The position numbers and the translations under genes were made by a program. 64,000 nucleotides of DNA from Ceriagrion tenellum (taxonomy: Eukaryota > Arthropoda > Insecta > Odonata > Coenagrionidae). Location of the stretch: the NCBI GenBank assembly GCA_963169105.1, contig OY720639.1, forward strand, positions 95,988,559 to 96,052,558. Direction: 5' to 3'. Below are positions 31,744-43,916 of this stretch, piece after piece; the first letter of the stretch is position 1, and the number at the start of each line of letters is the position of its first letter. A model generated the notes under the pieces. That model ran no database searches, was not told the origin of the DNA, and worked only from the letters and a program-made list of their open reading frames with translations.

Positions 31744-33447
31744 TAGCACTCGCTCGCTCAAATATCGAGCAATTTTTCCGGTGCTGCTGCAAAATGTATT
31801 CCACGTGTGTATATAGCCAAACTTTGAAGCATAAAACGTGTCTGAGAAGTGGGATTTGCGGTTTCTGGATTGTTTTCAAAAGCCTTTACGCATATCTCTT
31901 AAATATAGGAAATTCCTAGCGGCGAAGTGCATCGTAACGAGATGAGTTGGTGAATGCTATATTTTCTGCGATATTATTTTTGCTTTTTGCTCTAAATTGG
32001 AATCTCTGAATATCTACGAGAGTCAAATATTCAATTTCCGGAAGACGTGCGAAGCGATGCCCTGCAGTTAGAAGAAATATCTGGAGGAAAGGAATTAAAA
32101 TATTTGGCCCCGGCAATATTTGTGGAAAAAATGTGAATTTCGAAAGTAGAGCGGATGTAAAATACGAACGACTCCGCGTGTCCCGTTTCAATATCGCACT
32201 TTCCCCGCGCAGTTTGTTTCCCTCCTCCGCAGCAAAAAAAATTTCAAAGATGACTCTCGCCGGTCCGAAACTTTCATCTCGCCGGAACAAACACTCGTCT
32301 CCGTGTCGTTCCGCATGCACGCGCGTGTACACTACGCCGCGATCCACCGCCACCGCATCTTCCATGTCTTTTCGCGAATGAAAATATATTTTTGCGGGAC
32401 GACAAGTTGATCAATAGTCGCTGCCGGGCTGCAACTATTTGCCATTGGATTCTCGTGCGCTGCGAATGGTGTCACTCGGAGGTGGAGAGAGAGAGAGAGA
32501 GACGGATCCGAGCACACTCTCTTCTGTTTGGCCGGTAGCGTTTCCAGCACTTCAAAAGGTCGCCGAGGAGACGTGGTGTGGCGGGGGGAGAGGGGGCTCA
32601 TTCGAATCGTCTTGTCACTTTTCCTCCGCTTGGATGGCACGTTCATCCTCCCCTTGCGTGTTTTCGATCTTTTTGACCGTAAGGACGTAACTTAGGAACG
32701 TAACGTAACTTTATTTACCATTCCACTCCAGTGGTAATTTCCTGATTTACTCTCAGAAAGTGGGGCGGAGTACTCTCGCGGCTAATTTTTGCAAATTTCA
32801 TCATTATTTTTATTATTATTAGTTGCGTATGGACCCTGTTGGATCACGCCAAGCATTATGATTCATTTCTTATTTCTTAGTTCCTTTCTCATCTTCCACA
32901 CTTCTCTCATTCTTCCTCCGTGGATTCTCTTTCTCTCTTCCGTCCACTTCGCCCCTGGTTTCTTTGGGACTTCGTTCTCTGGCATTACGTTCCTCTGGTG
33001 TATCTTATTTCTGTAGGTGATTCTGTTTTCATTGTTTTTGCAAATTTCATATATTTATTTTGACTTTTTTAGTGAAACTAAATTATCACCTGGTAATTTT
33101 TATATTTTAGAACCAAAAATGAAGACAAGCACATGATAATTAATTCCTTCTTTATCAGCAACTGAACCACACATACCGCTGTCATAGTACTTTTTCAAAG
33201 GAGTCCTTTTAAAATTGCATGGAAGTATGAAGTCCAAATTGTGGTCTAATGGAACGAGACCATTTTTTTAGTGCTGGTAGGTAGTGAGGAATTTTTAAAG
33301 ATAAATATGGAACAAGCACATATTTAAATTGTGTCAGTGGACGCTAAACCGAATGACCAGACTTGCATTAGTGAGGAGGATAAGGCAAATCGGTTGACTC
33401 ATCGAACTGAAATAAGTAATTATTTAAAAATAAGTTGAACAACTTGT
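31744..33447. other. Unassigned, with a CpG-rich patch and a GA repeat
   Basis: 32150-32700 is CpG-rich with an open minus frame (31916-32365) and a GGAGAGAGAGAGAGAGAG run near 32483. GA runs can bind GAGA-type factors in insects (family knowledge), so a regulatory role is possible but unproven. Confidence 0.25.
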
Positions 33448-33660
33448 ATGCATCGTCAGTGTCTTCATATCATCAGTCGTTTAAGAAAGAGCACATACTT
33501 AATGGATAGAGGAAAGCCCAAACGTTACTGTGCACCTTTTTGTTTTAGTAAATATGGTGATAGACAGCTGAATGTAATTGTGACAAAGGTTCTATTTAGT
33601 CTTCCGGCACACTTTAAAAATTTAAAAACATTCTTAAATGTTTAAAAATAAATTAAACAA
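33448..33660 (+). pseudogene. CR1/Jockey-like LINE C-terminal fragment
   Basis: The frame 33448-33645 ends with Y-G-D-R-Q-L-N-V, then L-F-S-L-P-A-H-F-K-N-L-K. This recalls the terminal block (NSLP..hhK....hhhFK) of CR1/Jockey-type ORF2 proteins, here with F in place of N before SLP. AT-rich sequence follows the stop. Only about 65 codons are left; identity by recognition only. Confidence 0.4.
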
Positions 33661-33957
33661 TGGTCGATAGCAACAATTGATCTATAAAGCTCTCTTAAAT
33701 AGAAGTATATGATCTGTTCATCTATAAATATCTGTTGTAAAATGTAAAACTTTTTCATACTACTGTTTATGTACGAATTATCTAAATTTGTATCTCCAGA
33801 CAAGCCTTAAGCATAGGAGGACCAGGATTTTTATAAATTAAATATTAAATAAATGATTAAAAACGTGATAAAAATGATAAAAAAACTTTGCCCAAACTGT
33901 AATACCATTGTGTTGTGTATCTCTACCTCGAGGGTTCAACGGTGATAAATTATCGAT

Positions 33958-34257
33958 GGTAGGGAAAAATTTCTATTCCTCGCCAACGTTTCAAATTCGA
34001 ATACTGCCATCATCTGGGCTAAAATCACAGTACAGAGGTTCATCTTAAAAAGTTCTAATGCTTATGCTATTGTAATATCTAATTATATCATCAGTATTAC
34101 CTTGGAATTGTTTTTTTTAAACTATAGCTCATAGATTTATCTTCTCTTTTGCTCTAAATACATTTTTCAAGTAATAGACATGGTTACTGCGCGTATAAAA
34201 ATGTGTTAGTATTAAATTCCGAAACGTTGGCAAGGAATAGCATTGTTTTTACCTACC
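33958..34257. repeat. Inverted repeat with 35-bp arms, retroelement-like
   Basis: Left arm 33958-33992 (GGTAGGGAAAAATTTC...CCAACGTTTC) is complementary to 34221-34257 (GAAACGTTGG...TTTTTACCTACC). On the minus strand, just beyond the left arm, CAGATGATGGCAG precedes TGAAACGTTGG, a loose echo of the hammerhead-like box order seen elsewhere. Possibly another inverted Penelope-like terminal pair, more eroded. Confidence 0.45.
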
Positions 34258-34375
34258 CTTCATCATTTATTATCATTGTTTTACTATGAGGTAATCTACC
34301 GGTTAAGGTAGGTTTTAATGGAAGCGAGTAAAGAGAGTGTAGATTTTTACTAGTGCTGTGCCAAATCTACCATTT

Positions 34376-34975
34376 ATATTTCTTTCTTTATCTCAGCATA
34401 TGTCCTTTCCTTCTTCATCCCGTCCATAAAATCTAGTCTCTTCTTTCACATTCCTCGCTTACCCAACAGCCTCCCCTGTACCAAACCTTTGAGCAACCCT
34501 CCACTGCTTATTATCTTGCCCAACCACCTACTTTGACTCTTCGTAATCTCATCCAGAAGTTTCCTTTCCTCATCTACCTTGCCAAGTACGTCCTCGTCTG
34601 TCTCCTTTCCGCTCCCATATGTCATCTTCCCGCCTATTATCGTCTTCCTTTCTCCGAGTCTGCGTTTCTGCCCCGTACAACGCAACTCTCCGACTCTTGA
34701 AGCTACTATGAAACTTTTTACCAGACTCATCTTTATATCTTTACTCAAGGTCCCCGTTATCTGCTCCCTCCTGTTACTGATCGTTTTTTTCGGTAGTGTT
34801 ATTCTCCTTGTAATGTGTCTGCCAATGTGCCCATTTTCATCTGGAGTTCCACCTTAGTAATTGAGTTTGCTGAAGTTTTTGCCGTCTCACTTGAAGAACT
34901 ATCCTCGCCTTCTATCCTATAGAATATCTTTACTTTTGCATTCTTCTGGTTTATCTTCATTCGTATAAAATATGC
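34376..34975 (-). pseudogene. LINE family 2, C-terminal region of ORF2
   Basis: The minus frame 34748-34446 includes G-E-E-type text seen here as D-E-E-R-K-L-L-D-E-I, then S-R-W-L-G-K-I (normally RWLGHI), G-L-L-K, and G-R-L-L-G-K-R-G. It is the region after the polymerase core of a non-LTR retrotransposon, different in sequence from family 1. Upstream in the same orientation a K-I-N-Q-K-N-A-K stretch near 34960 suggests the copy extends to about 34975 with frameshifts. A related copy lies at 54990-55345. Confidence 0.65.
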
Positions 34976-35344
34976 TATTATTAATATGCTGTTTAAGTAA
35001 AATGTATAAAATGAGATCAGGTAGCATTAATAGTTTTTAAGGTGGTTGGAGCGCCAATCGTGAGGCATTGTGTGCGCATTTAAAAACTTTTCAAGTACGT
35101 TGGAATAAAATTCTTAGACCACACTTCGCTGTAGTACTACATATATGTATACGTTGGAAATAGCCATACATGCAGTAATGTAAATGATACAAGAATTAGA
35201 ATTTGAAATTGTCGGCGCAAAGCTTTGATATGACTTGAATTTACGTCGCGGAATTCATAATTTAAGCAGAAATCGTATGCAAATACGTATCTTCGTAGAA
35301 GTCCAAACAGTTAGATCGTATTTGAAACAAAATACTTGGAAAAC

Positions 35345-35567
35345 TTAAGGTCGTATTGCACGAGGCAAAGTTTCGCAGTTTGATGTACGAAACTGGAGAG
35401 AATATGGGCATGGAATTAGAGCGTTTTTATATTTATTTTCCATTCTTTTGTTCATTCATTGGCGTAGTCAATCAGGCATATCCCCGCTTCACACGACGGA
35501 ATTTCCCATGCACATCCATCCATACATATGGCTGTTCAGTTTAGTGCCCCGTGTAATATAGCCTTTA
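35345..35567. mobile_element. 217-bp MITE with TTA duplication
   Basis: Element 35348-35564 is flanked by TTA at 35345-35347 and 35565-35567. The TIRs AGGTCGTATTGCACGAGG and, from the right, AGGCTATATTACACGGGG match at most positions. Size, TIR start AGG and TWA duplication resemble the MITEs at 31541 and 54108, but the interior differs. Likely another PIF/Harbinger-type non-autonomous element. Confidence 0.6.
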
Positions 35568-35627
35568 TGCATTTGTAGAAAAGTGATAAGTATTTTATTT
35601 CCAATATGAGTACTTGTTGAGTAGGCC

Positions 35628-35890
35628 TTTCATGGGAAAAAGACAACTGCTGTGCTCAAAGAAGATAGGAATACAAACCAGGAGACAGTATGGGAAAACA
35701 TTCATGTGGAGCGTAGCACTCTATATATCGGAAGGATAGACCATTGGAAAAGCTGGCCAGAAAAGACTAGAAGCATTCGAAACCTTCATAGGAAGAGATA
35801 CCAGGAGTTAAGGGAACCAGCATTAGATAGGGAAGGATGGAGGGCTGCAGTCAACCAATCTTAGGATTGAACAATCAATGAATGAATGAG
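35628..35890 (+). pseudogene. LINE family 1 end with a ~245-bp internal deletion
   Basis: It starts with the FMGKRQLL...ALY region as in 20940-21110. At about 35788, after the codons for E-A-F-E-T, it jumps directly to the terminal H-R-K-R-Y-Q-E-L-R-E-P-A-L-D-R-E-G-W-R block. Compared with 20812-21510 about 245 bp are missing. It ends with a degenerate tail (ATCAATGAATGAATGAG). Several frame disruptions. Confidence 0.8.
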
Positions 35891-35989
35891 TACTCATTAT
35901 TCTTTAATATTTTATAAATTGTCCCTATTTACGTTGCTAAGTTATGTTTCAATGTGCAATGCGAACTGGCCTTTTTTTCGCTCCTGTCC

Positions 35990-36330
35990 CGATTAGCGGC
36001 GCGAAGTGCTTTCGAGCCGAACGAAGTAGGTCGTGGTTGGCAAGTTGCAAGCGCCGAAAAAAAACCTGAGCAAAAAGTTTTCCCTCTTTAAAAAAAAAAG
36101 TATTCAAATTCAAGTCGCGGATTTTCTCGCGGGCTTATGCGCCGCCAAGTCTCAATATCTTCTTCTGCCGGATGTCGCCAAGTGTGTTTGTCCTCTCGTC
36201 CTCGCCCCACTCACTCTTGCCGTTTTCTCTGCGCCTCGTTTTTTCCCGGAGAAAGGGAGAGCGTAGTTGGGCGCGCATTATTGCTATGTCCCGGCTCTTG
36301 GGGGTGTTTTTTGCTTGAACAGACTCGGGC
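35990..36330. other. CpG-rich patch
   Basis: GC- and CpG-rich segment with overlapping open frames (36033-36457 +) immediately upstream of a SINE. No recognisable product. Possible regulatory or first-exon sequence; unproven. Confidence 0.2.
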
Positions 36331-36344
36331 CTGCAGCGGAAATG

Positions 36345-36590
36345 AGAGTGATCGCCTTGCCGAGGTAGCCGAAGTCCTGGATTCCCATTCAGAGGGCCCG
36401 GGTTCGAATACCGGCGGCGGTGGAGAATTTACGGTGGAAATCCCGATCTCCGCTTGAGATCTATGTGTGGACCGCTACAAGTGTAGTTCCCTTTGCGTCG
36501 GATGAAGCGTATGATTAAAATACCCTTAGCGCCTTACGTCAAGAGTAGGCTTCTGCTGACGCCAGGTTTCTCTCCTTTCATTCGTTCTCT
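36345..36590 (+). mobile_element. SINE with family A body but a different tRNA-like head
   Basis: Head: CCGAGGTAGCCGAAGTCCTG (A-box-like) and GGGCCCGGGTTCGAATACC (B box). Body: GTGTAGTTCCCTTTGCGTCG, then GCGCCTTACGTCAAGAGTAG and TGACGCCAGGTTTCTCTCC, clearly the family A body. It implies a shared central domain joined to unrelated tRNA-derived heads. Confidence 0.75.
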
Positions 36591-39029
36591 AGATATTATT
36601 TCTCTTTCCCTTCTGTCCTCTGTTTTGCCAATAATAATGTTTAATCATAATAATGTTTTATTACTCCGACAGAATGCTTACAACGTAATATATTTGGTTA
36701 AACCAGGGAGTAACTTGAGGTAGCCATGAAGGTAAACCTGAATTATGGCTACCATCGTTTACAGAATGGTTTATGCTCATATATATATAGGAAATGCATC
36801 ATTTTGATATTACAGTACATGTATCAAATAATTTTACAGTTGTAAGAAAACATCCTCTAAACTTTCTTTAGTAAACACTCAAGATCGTACATGTGTCATT
36901 GTTGTCTTTAGATTTTTTAAATTAAAATATGCAAACAGGCAATGAATTATACACTTTAGGTCCTATGTACGAGAAACATTACCGCATTTTTTGGTCTGCT
37001 CCCCAAATTACTCGCCACCCAACCGAAATAGCGCTTTCATCGTAGGGTTTTACTTCCTCTGATTCTCTCACAGCTCCTGGGTTTCACCTATCGTCAGCAA
37101 TAATTAATCATTGTAATTATTGAAACCTGTTTTAAGATTTTTGACTTAATTCTCTCATCCCTTGGTCTACTCTGCCGGCAATATCTTTTTTCTCCTTTCT
37201 CCCACGATTACCTCGCTTCTCAGTGAGCATTATTATTCCATTTCCCTCAGTTTATGCTCTCCCAGTAAAATAGTAAATTTATTTTCACGAGTGAAAATTA
37301 TAAATCTGGATAGGCTTTAACTGGAGCCTCGTGGAAGTGCATAATTTCGGATAATTTGGGTGAAGCCTGTTTGGACTCCCACAACTCATCCTCGCGGTGT
37401 TATTTCTTGGTTTCAGTAACTTCGTAGGCTACCGAAGGTTGTTCAAGCCAAGCAACTGGCCTCTTGCCTTTGATTACTTTAAGCAAGAATATCGATTTCG
37501 TACGTATTGAGGTCTAACCACTCTTGAAAGTAGTTCAATGGTGATTTTCGGGGTAAAAAGCAAGGTGTAAAATAATGTATTATGTAAACGTTTTGGCTAC
37601 TTACCGTATTTTAGATTATACAAGTTTTTTTCGGGTAAACCACTTGGGGTGCGATTTAATGTTATCCACCTTTTATCTTCCATATCAAAGTACTTGATGA
37701 TTTGGGAGGTCCATCATCTAGTTGACTCATCTAAATGGATTTCATTGATATAATTTTTGCCAACGATTGACTACAATATGGAATGCAGTGTTCTGTATTC
37801 AGTATGCTGATGTGGTAGTCTTGCGGGCCTCACTTTAGAAGACGCTCTCATGAACTGCATTGCACCCGTTTGATAAAACTTAAACTATTTCCTGAAAGTA
37901 ACTCTTGATACCACTCTTTTCCTTTGCACTTTTAATTGGTATTCATCCACTCTACGCCGTTTGAGAAATTTATTTTTCCCTTCTAGTCGGACTAGAAAAG
38001 AATTTCTGTCGCTGAAAGTTTTTCCTCATTTCGTAAGAGAACGTTTTAACCTAAATGGAGATGAAATCCCGCACCTTCATCTCACTTGGGGTGAGGGTGC
38101 GTTGGATTAGTTCTGGCACTTAAGCCAGAAAAAAAGGGTGCGCCACTTTCCTTGAAACTATCTTTTAATTTGATGAAATGGTAGAAGTTTTTGGGAAAGT
38201 CCTCTGTCGTCTTGGAGTAATGGCTGGCGCTTCGTGGCCGCCATTGGTGGATAACTTTTCGTCGAGGAGAACTCTGTCCGGATGTGGTCACAATGCAGTG
38301 GTCATCATCTTACGGAGAAGCCTCCCATCCCCGGAAACTTCTATCTCATCAGTATTACTGCTCAACTTTGTAGGTTAGACTTAGTCGTAGTATTCCGTAA
38401 TGGGTAATTAGAACTCCTCGAGTGTTGTGAGCTAAGTGATATCTAATCCCTGCAGCGGTAATTCTGAAATATGCGGGGTATCGTTCTGTGGCTGGAGTCG
38501 CACCTTCTGTCCTTTTGGCTGGTGAATCTCCATTTTGATGGAATGGAATGTATCAGAATCGGTATTCTCCTATTGATATTTTCAGAGCAAGTGATATGTT
38601 TTTTAAGTAAAGTGTCTAATCGGTATTTGAATCACTATTTGATCAGTGTTCCCTTGTGTCTGACTGCGAGTAAGCGAATAGTCGTTTTGTTCCCAAGTTC
38701 TAATTCGTTTGGTCATTACTACCATCCATGGGTAATGAAACATAGCCTGATAATTCTAATTTGCATTAGCGAAATCTGAGCTGGAATGCAATTCTCGTTG
38801 TTACCTACTTTAAGATGCCCTTATGAATCCTCGTATGTACCGTAACTTTTTACCACGTTTTTATTAACTCGCTTTCTTGTCTGTTTGTTCGTTTGTGTGT
38901 GCGATAAAAATTTTGCAATCGATTTTAAACTAGCTTTCCGATGAGCTAGAGACTTGAAACGTTAACTTTTGGCTAACACATATTCTATGGTTTAAAGCAA
39001 TAATCTGAACTCATTTGTCTCCATTTCAG
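36591..39029. other. About 2.4 kb without a supported feature
   Basis: AT-rich with a short TA run at 36780. Small frames at 38082-38378 and 38471-38779 have no recognised product. Would be intronic or upstream sequence if the candidate exon at 39030 is real. Confidence 0.3.
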
Positions 39030-39083
39030 GTGGATTTTTAAACGTGACTGTTATTGAAGAAATAAACGGAGCATTCGCCATGA
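39030..39083 (+). CDS. Candidate short exon with strong splice sites (unrecognised)
   Basis: A strong acceptor (TTTGTCTCCATTTCAG, AG at 39028-39029, with ATCTGAAC as a possible branch point) and a strong donor (GTAAGTAC from 39084) bound 54 bp. One frame is open throughout (two bases, 17 codons, one base) and includes an N-V-T sequon. An ATG in good context, GCCATGA, lies at 39080, so this could instead be a 5' UTR exon with the start codon at its edge. The phase fits the candidate exon at 48197, giving M-K-R-N at the join. No homologue recognised; other frames have stops. Confidence 0.27.
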
Positions 39084-39964
39084 GTAAGTACTTATGCTTT
39101 TTCTTTCGTGTGTTTTTCCAGTCAATACACTCTCGTAGTGTCGTGCTTTGACAATTTCGGCCCTACCAATATTACCGTAATTTCATTGCAGTGGATCGTG
39201 TAAAATATACTTCCACTGTCTACCTGGTGTGGAATCACCCCATGCCACTCACCCTGCTGGTGGATTTCACGGTATTTCGTAGATGTGGATGTATTAGATG
39301 GCCCAACTTGGTCTTGCGTCGAAACTTAATTTTTGCCTACGTAAACGACATTTAACTTCCCTATTTTGGTTTAAGTAATAATCGAGTGTGCGAGTTTTGG
39401 GTAAATAGCCGTGCATTAAGTACGTTACGCAAGCGGAGGGATGTGGCTCGAGAGTGTAATATGTAATTAGATTTGGACTTAAATTATATATATATATTTA
39501 TATATAGACTTTAGCGTAAACCGCCCCCCGCACCATTTCTCATCTCGGCTCTTCTCAGTCTCAGTCTAGTTACTTCTTTTGATTATTTTTTCTCTGTACC
39601 AAATGTCATGAATCCAATGGCTCCATGACGTAATTTTGATCCTTTCTTCTTTTGCTAAGCAGCTGTTTACATGTGTTTCGCTCGCAATGAAATCATACCA
39701 CGATGCGTACGCCCTACGCGTCACTCGGAGCAAAATCATTAATCTAACTGGGAAATTAGTCGGCCTTCCCGCGATATCTTTAAGGGAGTTCTGTTTTGAA
39801 GAAAACTAATTAAATATTATCAATCAGGCTCAATTGGTCGTTTTTGGTTAATGCTAATTGTACCATCAACATAAGACCACGACACATACATTTAAGTGCT
39901 GACAGTTCTGGATATGAGAGTGGATTTGCGGACGGGGATTTTTGAGCAGTATTTAAGATGACAA
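39084..39964. other. Non-coding; TA-rich microsatellite at about 39484-39510
   Basis: Contains an interrupted TA repeat (ATTATATATATATATTTATA). Otherwise AT-rich, no feature. Confidence 0.35.
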
Positions 39965-40425
39965 ATGGCCGGTGGCAAGAACATTTTGTTATGGAATCAA
40001 TAGTTATGAGATCCATGAAGTTACGGACCTGATAAAAATATTCGGGTTGCATGTACTCATCTACTAGTTATATAACTTATCTACTAGGAGTTAATAGCGT
40101 CGAATGTTTGATCTAATCCTCTAGCGACAGCTAAAATTTGTGTAAGTTTACCCTCTGAATAATTACTAATGCACATAATAATTAGTCAGTAAGAGTAAAT
40201 TAGCTGGTCATCCGTCTCAAAAGAACTCTTTTATCAAGTAATTAAGTCATCAAGCGGTTCTTGAAGCATCCGCCATCTTGGCTACTTATGGAACTCATAA
40301 CTCCATACCATGAGTAATGAAGCCATAAATTTATCTAATGTTTCTGCAACGCTTATTGAACGGTGGCCATGTCTTATGGGTCCCAGAACTTTATAGAAAA
40401 ATGCATCGTTCCTGCAACTGGCCGT
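39965..40425 (+). mobile_element. 462-bp TIR family, copy 3
   Basis: Begins ATGGCCGGTGGCAAGAAC and ends CGTTCCTGCAACTGGCCGT. Colinear with 11599-12060 at 461 bp. Shared words: CATCCGCCATCTTGGCTACT and GTAAGAGTAAATTA. Its left subterminal palindrome is degraded (CCATGAAGTTACGGACC), unlike copies 1 and 2. Confidence 0.8.
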
Positions 40426-43218
40426 AAAAGAATCTTACGTATCTCTGTTAAGAAACGGTCGAAGTTTAAGATGACGTTCACTCGTCATTTTCGTGTAATT
40501 TAGATTTAATGGATGATACGTTTAAAGGATTATACTTTCTTGCGTCGATTTAGCCTACATATTTTTGTGCTCGAAAGTGTAAGTATTTCGTGGACGCATT
40601 GCGTATCATGAATAAATGTTATTTTTTTGTGCCTGGCGTAGAATATTTGTGCACGGTACTACCAAGCCAGAGGCTAGCTCTGCCCGTTTTAGCAGTTTGT
40701 CGTAAATTTTACCGAGTGGGTGACCCTTACGGGCTGGATGCACATGATGGAAGACCTCTATACGATCTAAATTATGGAATGCACTGCAAGTCTTCCTTTT
40801 CGCCTCCGGAAATAACGCCCGTTTTTCTCCTGTGAGGCATTGGGCGAGGAACAGCTTTGGCAAATGTTGGTCCCTCTCCCAAGTGAAATTGAATCTTTGA
40901 AGATTCATCATAATTTGACGGTGTGCTGGATGATTAAATTCTGTAATTTCGTGCGGTCTAGTGAATATAATTCATGGTTTTCATGGAATCGTAACACCCT
41001 AGTCTTACAGATAATTACCTGCAACACTCGGCGGTTATAAACGTACAGCGAAATAAACTGTACTTAACAACATACAATTACGAAATGTTTTCCCAAAATG
41101 CAAGATCACAAAATTCTTGGCAGAATAAATCATGAGATGTGAAGATTGAGGAACGAAACTCAATGTTCCCCGTTTACTCTTAGTATATTCTCAGTATATG
41201 TTTCATATAGTACCATTTCACAAGACGCGGCGATTTCAAGAGACCTTACTCCTGTTATGTGAGGGCTTACGTAAAGAGATTCGATTTCGTAATTATTTCG
41301 GCGTTAACATAAATCGTTTGCAAATCGGTTCCATTGGAGTTCCATACAGGAGACACAAAATATAACTCTTTTCCAAAACGATGACAAAACTTTCAACGTA
41401 GCATGAAAAACGACGCCGAGAATAATTTTTGACGAGTGGTGTTCCATGCAAAATAATTTTTTGATGAAATCTTCAAAACCTGACGTGGTAGAGGAAGACG
41501 GTTTTCAGGTTTGAAATCAGCATGAAACACTACATTAGAAAATGTGAATGCTATGCCAGATATCTACTGCTTGTTTATCAGTGTAATTTATAGCTACAAG
41601 TTAACCGGTAATTTGACTGGGAGGTGTTGGTTACCAAGTATTTGAGAAAATCTGTACTTGATTTTTGATTTCGGATACTGGGTGAATAATCATTTAAGTT
41701 ATATCTGTACTGCGGTTATTCGAGGGAAAGTTCTAATCAATATAGTTGCGGTTAATGGTAATTATTGAACATAATAATATAATGGATATGAAGTAGTAAA
41801 ACTTAGCTAATCATTAATCTTGTGTCACTCATCATGGGCTTATTTGAAACCATCACTATTGGCATATGTGCTTACCCACCGTAGAGATATCAGGAAATAT
41901 CCTCGCCATGTATTATGTATTATATGAAATGTTCAGTCGTCGATGTCCATTTTAATCGATTCTGCGTCCGTCAGTGCATTACATTGAACCTTTTCTGTAC
42001 CTTTTAATGCACCAGGTAAGGTAGGTTTAATTTTTCAGCTGCTCAATCGGCTCGAGGTCTCATGCAATATAATCGTTGTCGAAGAATTAATTTTATACTT
42101 GTGGTTAAATTTGTTTTTAATGGCGGTGAGCCTGGTGCCGGGTTATATTTTAATCTTGTTGGTATATCAGTGGATCAAAGGTGTACATAATGTAACTTGC
42201 GGGTAATTAAAGGCTTAATTCCTCGCTGATTGATCATGCCATATCTCTGTGGTGTAATCTTGTTGGAAAACTCAAACGCTTTCTATGTAATTCGCATTGT
42301 GAAATGATTGAAGCTTTTCGGTTTTATATCATTACTCTAATCCACAAGGATGATGTAGCGGATGCAATCCACATCAAATTAGCTTGCGAATTGAATACAT
42401 TCTCGTCGTTGGCTTTATGTACGGCATGTATTAATAGCTCTTCTCTTGGTGTTGTATTCTTTGTTTCCGGCCTTCACATTCGCATAGTCGCTAGAGGCAT
42501 TCATAATGCTATGCGATTCTCAGTATGAGGTTGGCGCGGACAGTTGCTTCCTCTTCTTTTGTACACCAGTTCCACGTGAGAGCAAAGGTGCATGGAAGTC
42601 AAGTTCGCTCATTTTATGGATACGCCGCGGATTCCGTGCAGGGTTCCATTACATCCCCGTGGGACCATTGCGATGCCAGCGTTTACAGTCGACGGCATCA
42701 CGCGATATATCGTTCCCTCGTTAGAATCCGCCTTAATGAGTCGGCGTTGACCGAGGGTTAACGCACCAATTCCCACCGCTTGCGAAGTCGAGGGGCCGGA
42801 ATCGCTAAACAATGGCGTCGCTCGCATACAACGCGGCCCTCACTTCCTCTCCCGTGTTCTCTTTGCGTGTTGTGACCCACGCCGGTTGAGACCGAACGCG
42901 CTATAGTCAACGAGCTCGCGGCGGTCAGCTGGGAATCAGCTATTCGCTCGCTTCGCGTGAAATCATTCATTCTTTTCCTCATTCATCAAAGCCCTCAGAA
43001 ACTGGATACATTTTGATTGGTGCTAAGGTCGATTTGAAGCATTCTTTTGCTCTTATACTGATTTTTAATTGTGAGCAAATTTTTATGATTGAATATAGGT
43101 GTATATTTTGTGGTAGAAACGATCACGGGCTTAAAATTAAAGACTAATAGACTGCAGAACCGATAGATATAGTAAATAATGAGAGTAAAGGCAATTTCAC
43201 ACGTAGATAAATTTTATT
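40426..43218. other. About 2.8 kb without a supported gene; CpG-rich patch at 42590-42960
   Basis: Frames on both strands at 40590-40911 and 42506-42982 are open through moderate to high GC content. 42590-42960 is CpG-rich. No family recognised and no convincing paired splice sites. Confidence 0.25.
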
Positions 43219-43262
43219 TGAACTAGGTTTCGATTTATATACTACATCATCATCACGATCTA
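43219..43262 (-). ncRNA. Hammerhead-like motif, minus strand
   Basis: On the minus strand GTGATGAT, then GATGTAG...AAATC, then GAAACCTAGTTC. The order and the extra U after the ATGA box match the other Penelope-associated motifs. The C of the CUGAUGA box is changed to G, so it is probably inactive. No palindromic partner seen here. Confidence 0.35.
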
Positions 43263-43916
43263 GATATATTCGCGTAAAATTACCCTCGTCATACCTATCT
43301 GCGTGGACATGACTTTAAACCGTATAATGGAGGGCATTTTCATTCGGTGCGTTTTGAGAAGAAGAGTATGATTTATCTATTAGATATTATATTATTATAG
43401 TATATTTATAAAATCTGAGAATTGTATTTATCATAGAAATAGAAATAAATTTATTAAATTGAACTGGGTACAAAGCGCTTTGATTAAATAAGAAAGAATA
43501 CATTTCTTTCAGTGGTGTATGTGCAATATATAGATATTACTTCTTACAGCGTAACAGATAGAGGATTGCGTAAAAATTGAAAAAACAACAAACACAGGAA
43601 TATAGCATTAAAATTGCAATAATAAATTATAACATTTTATATTGCAATGTTAATGCTTTTAATTTCTCAAAATTTCTATTAACCATATTTTAGTATAATG
43701 GTTTTATTTTTCACAAAGAGTTCATATTCTCATTTACTGTTGTTTATTCTTATTTTAATTAATAAATGATTGAAAGAGTATGTCATCTGGGCCATGCCAT
43801 GCAAGGCCATGTGGAGTGTTGTACAGTTAAGATATCAAATATAATGTAATTTTGACAATGTTACAAGTGGTGACTAACATTTTAGTGCCAATACCACACC
43901 GCGTTATTTGGATTTC
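43263..43916. other. AT-rich non-coding stretch
   Basis: Very AT-rich, no motif beyond short A/T runs. Confidence 0.35.
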
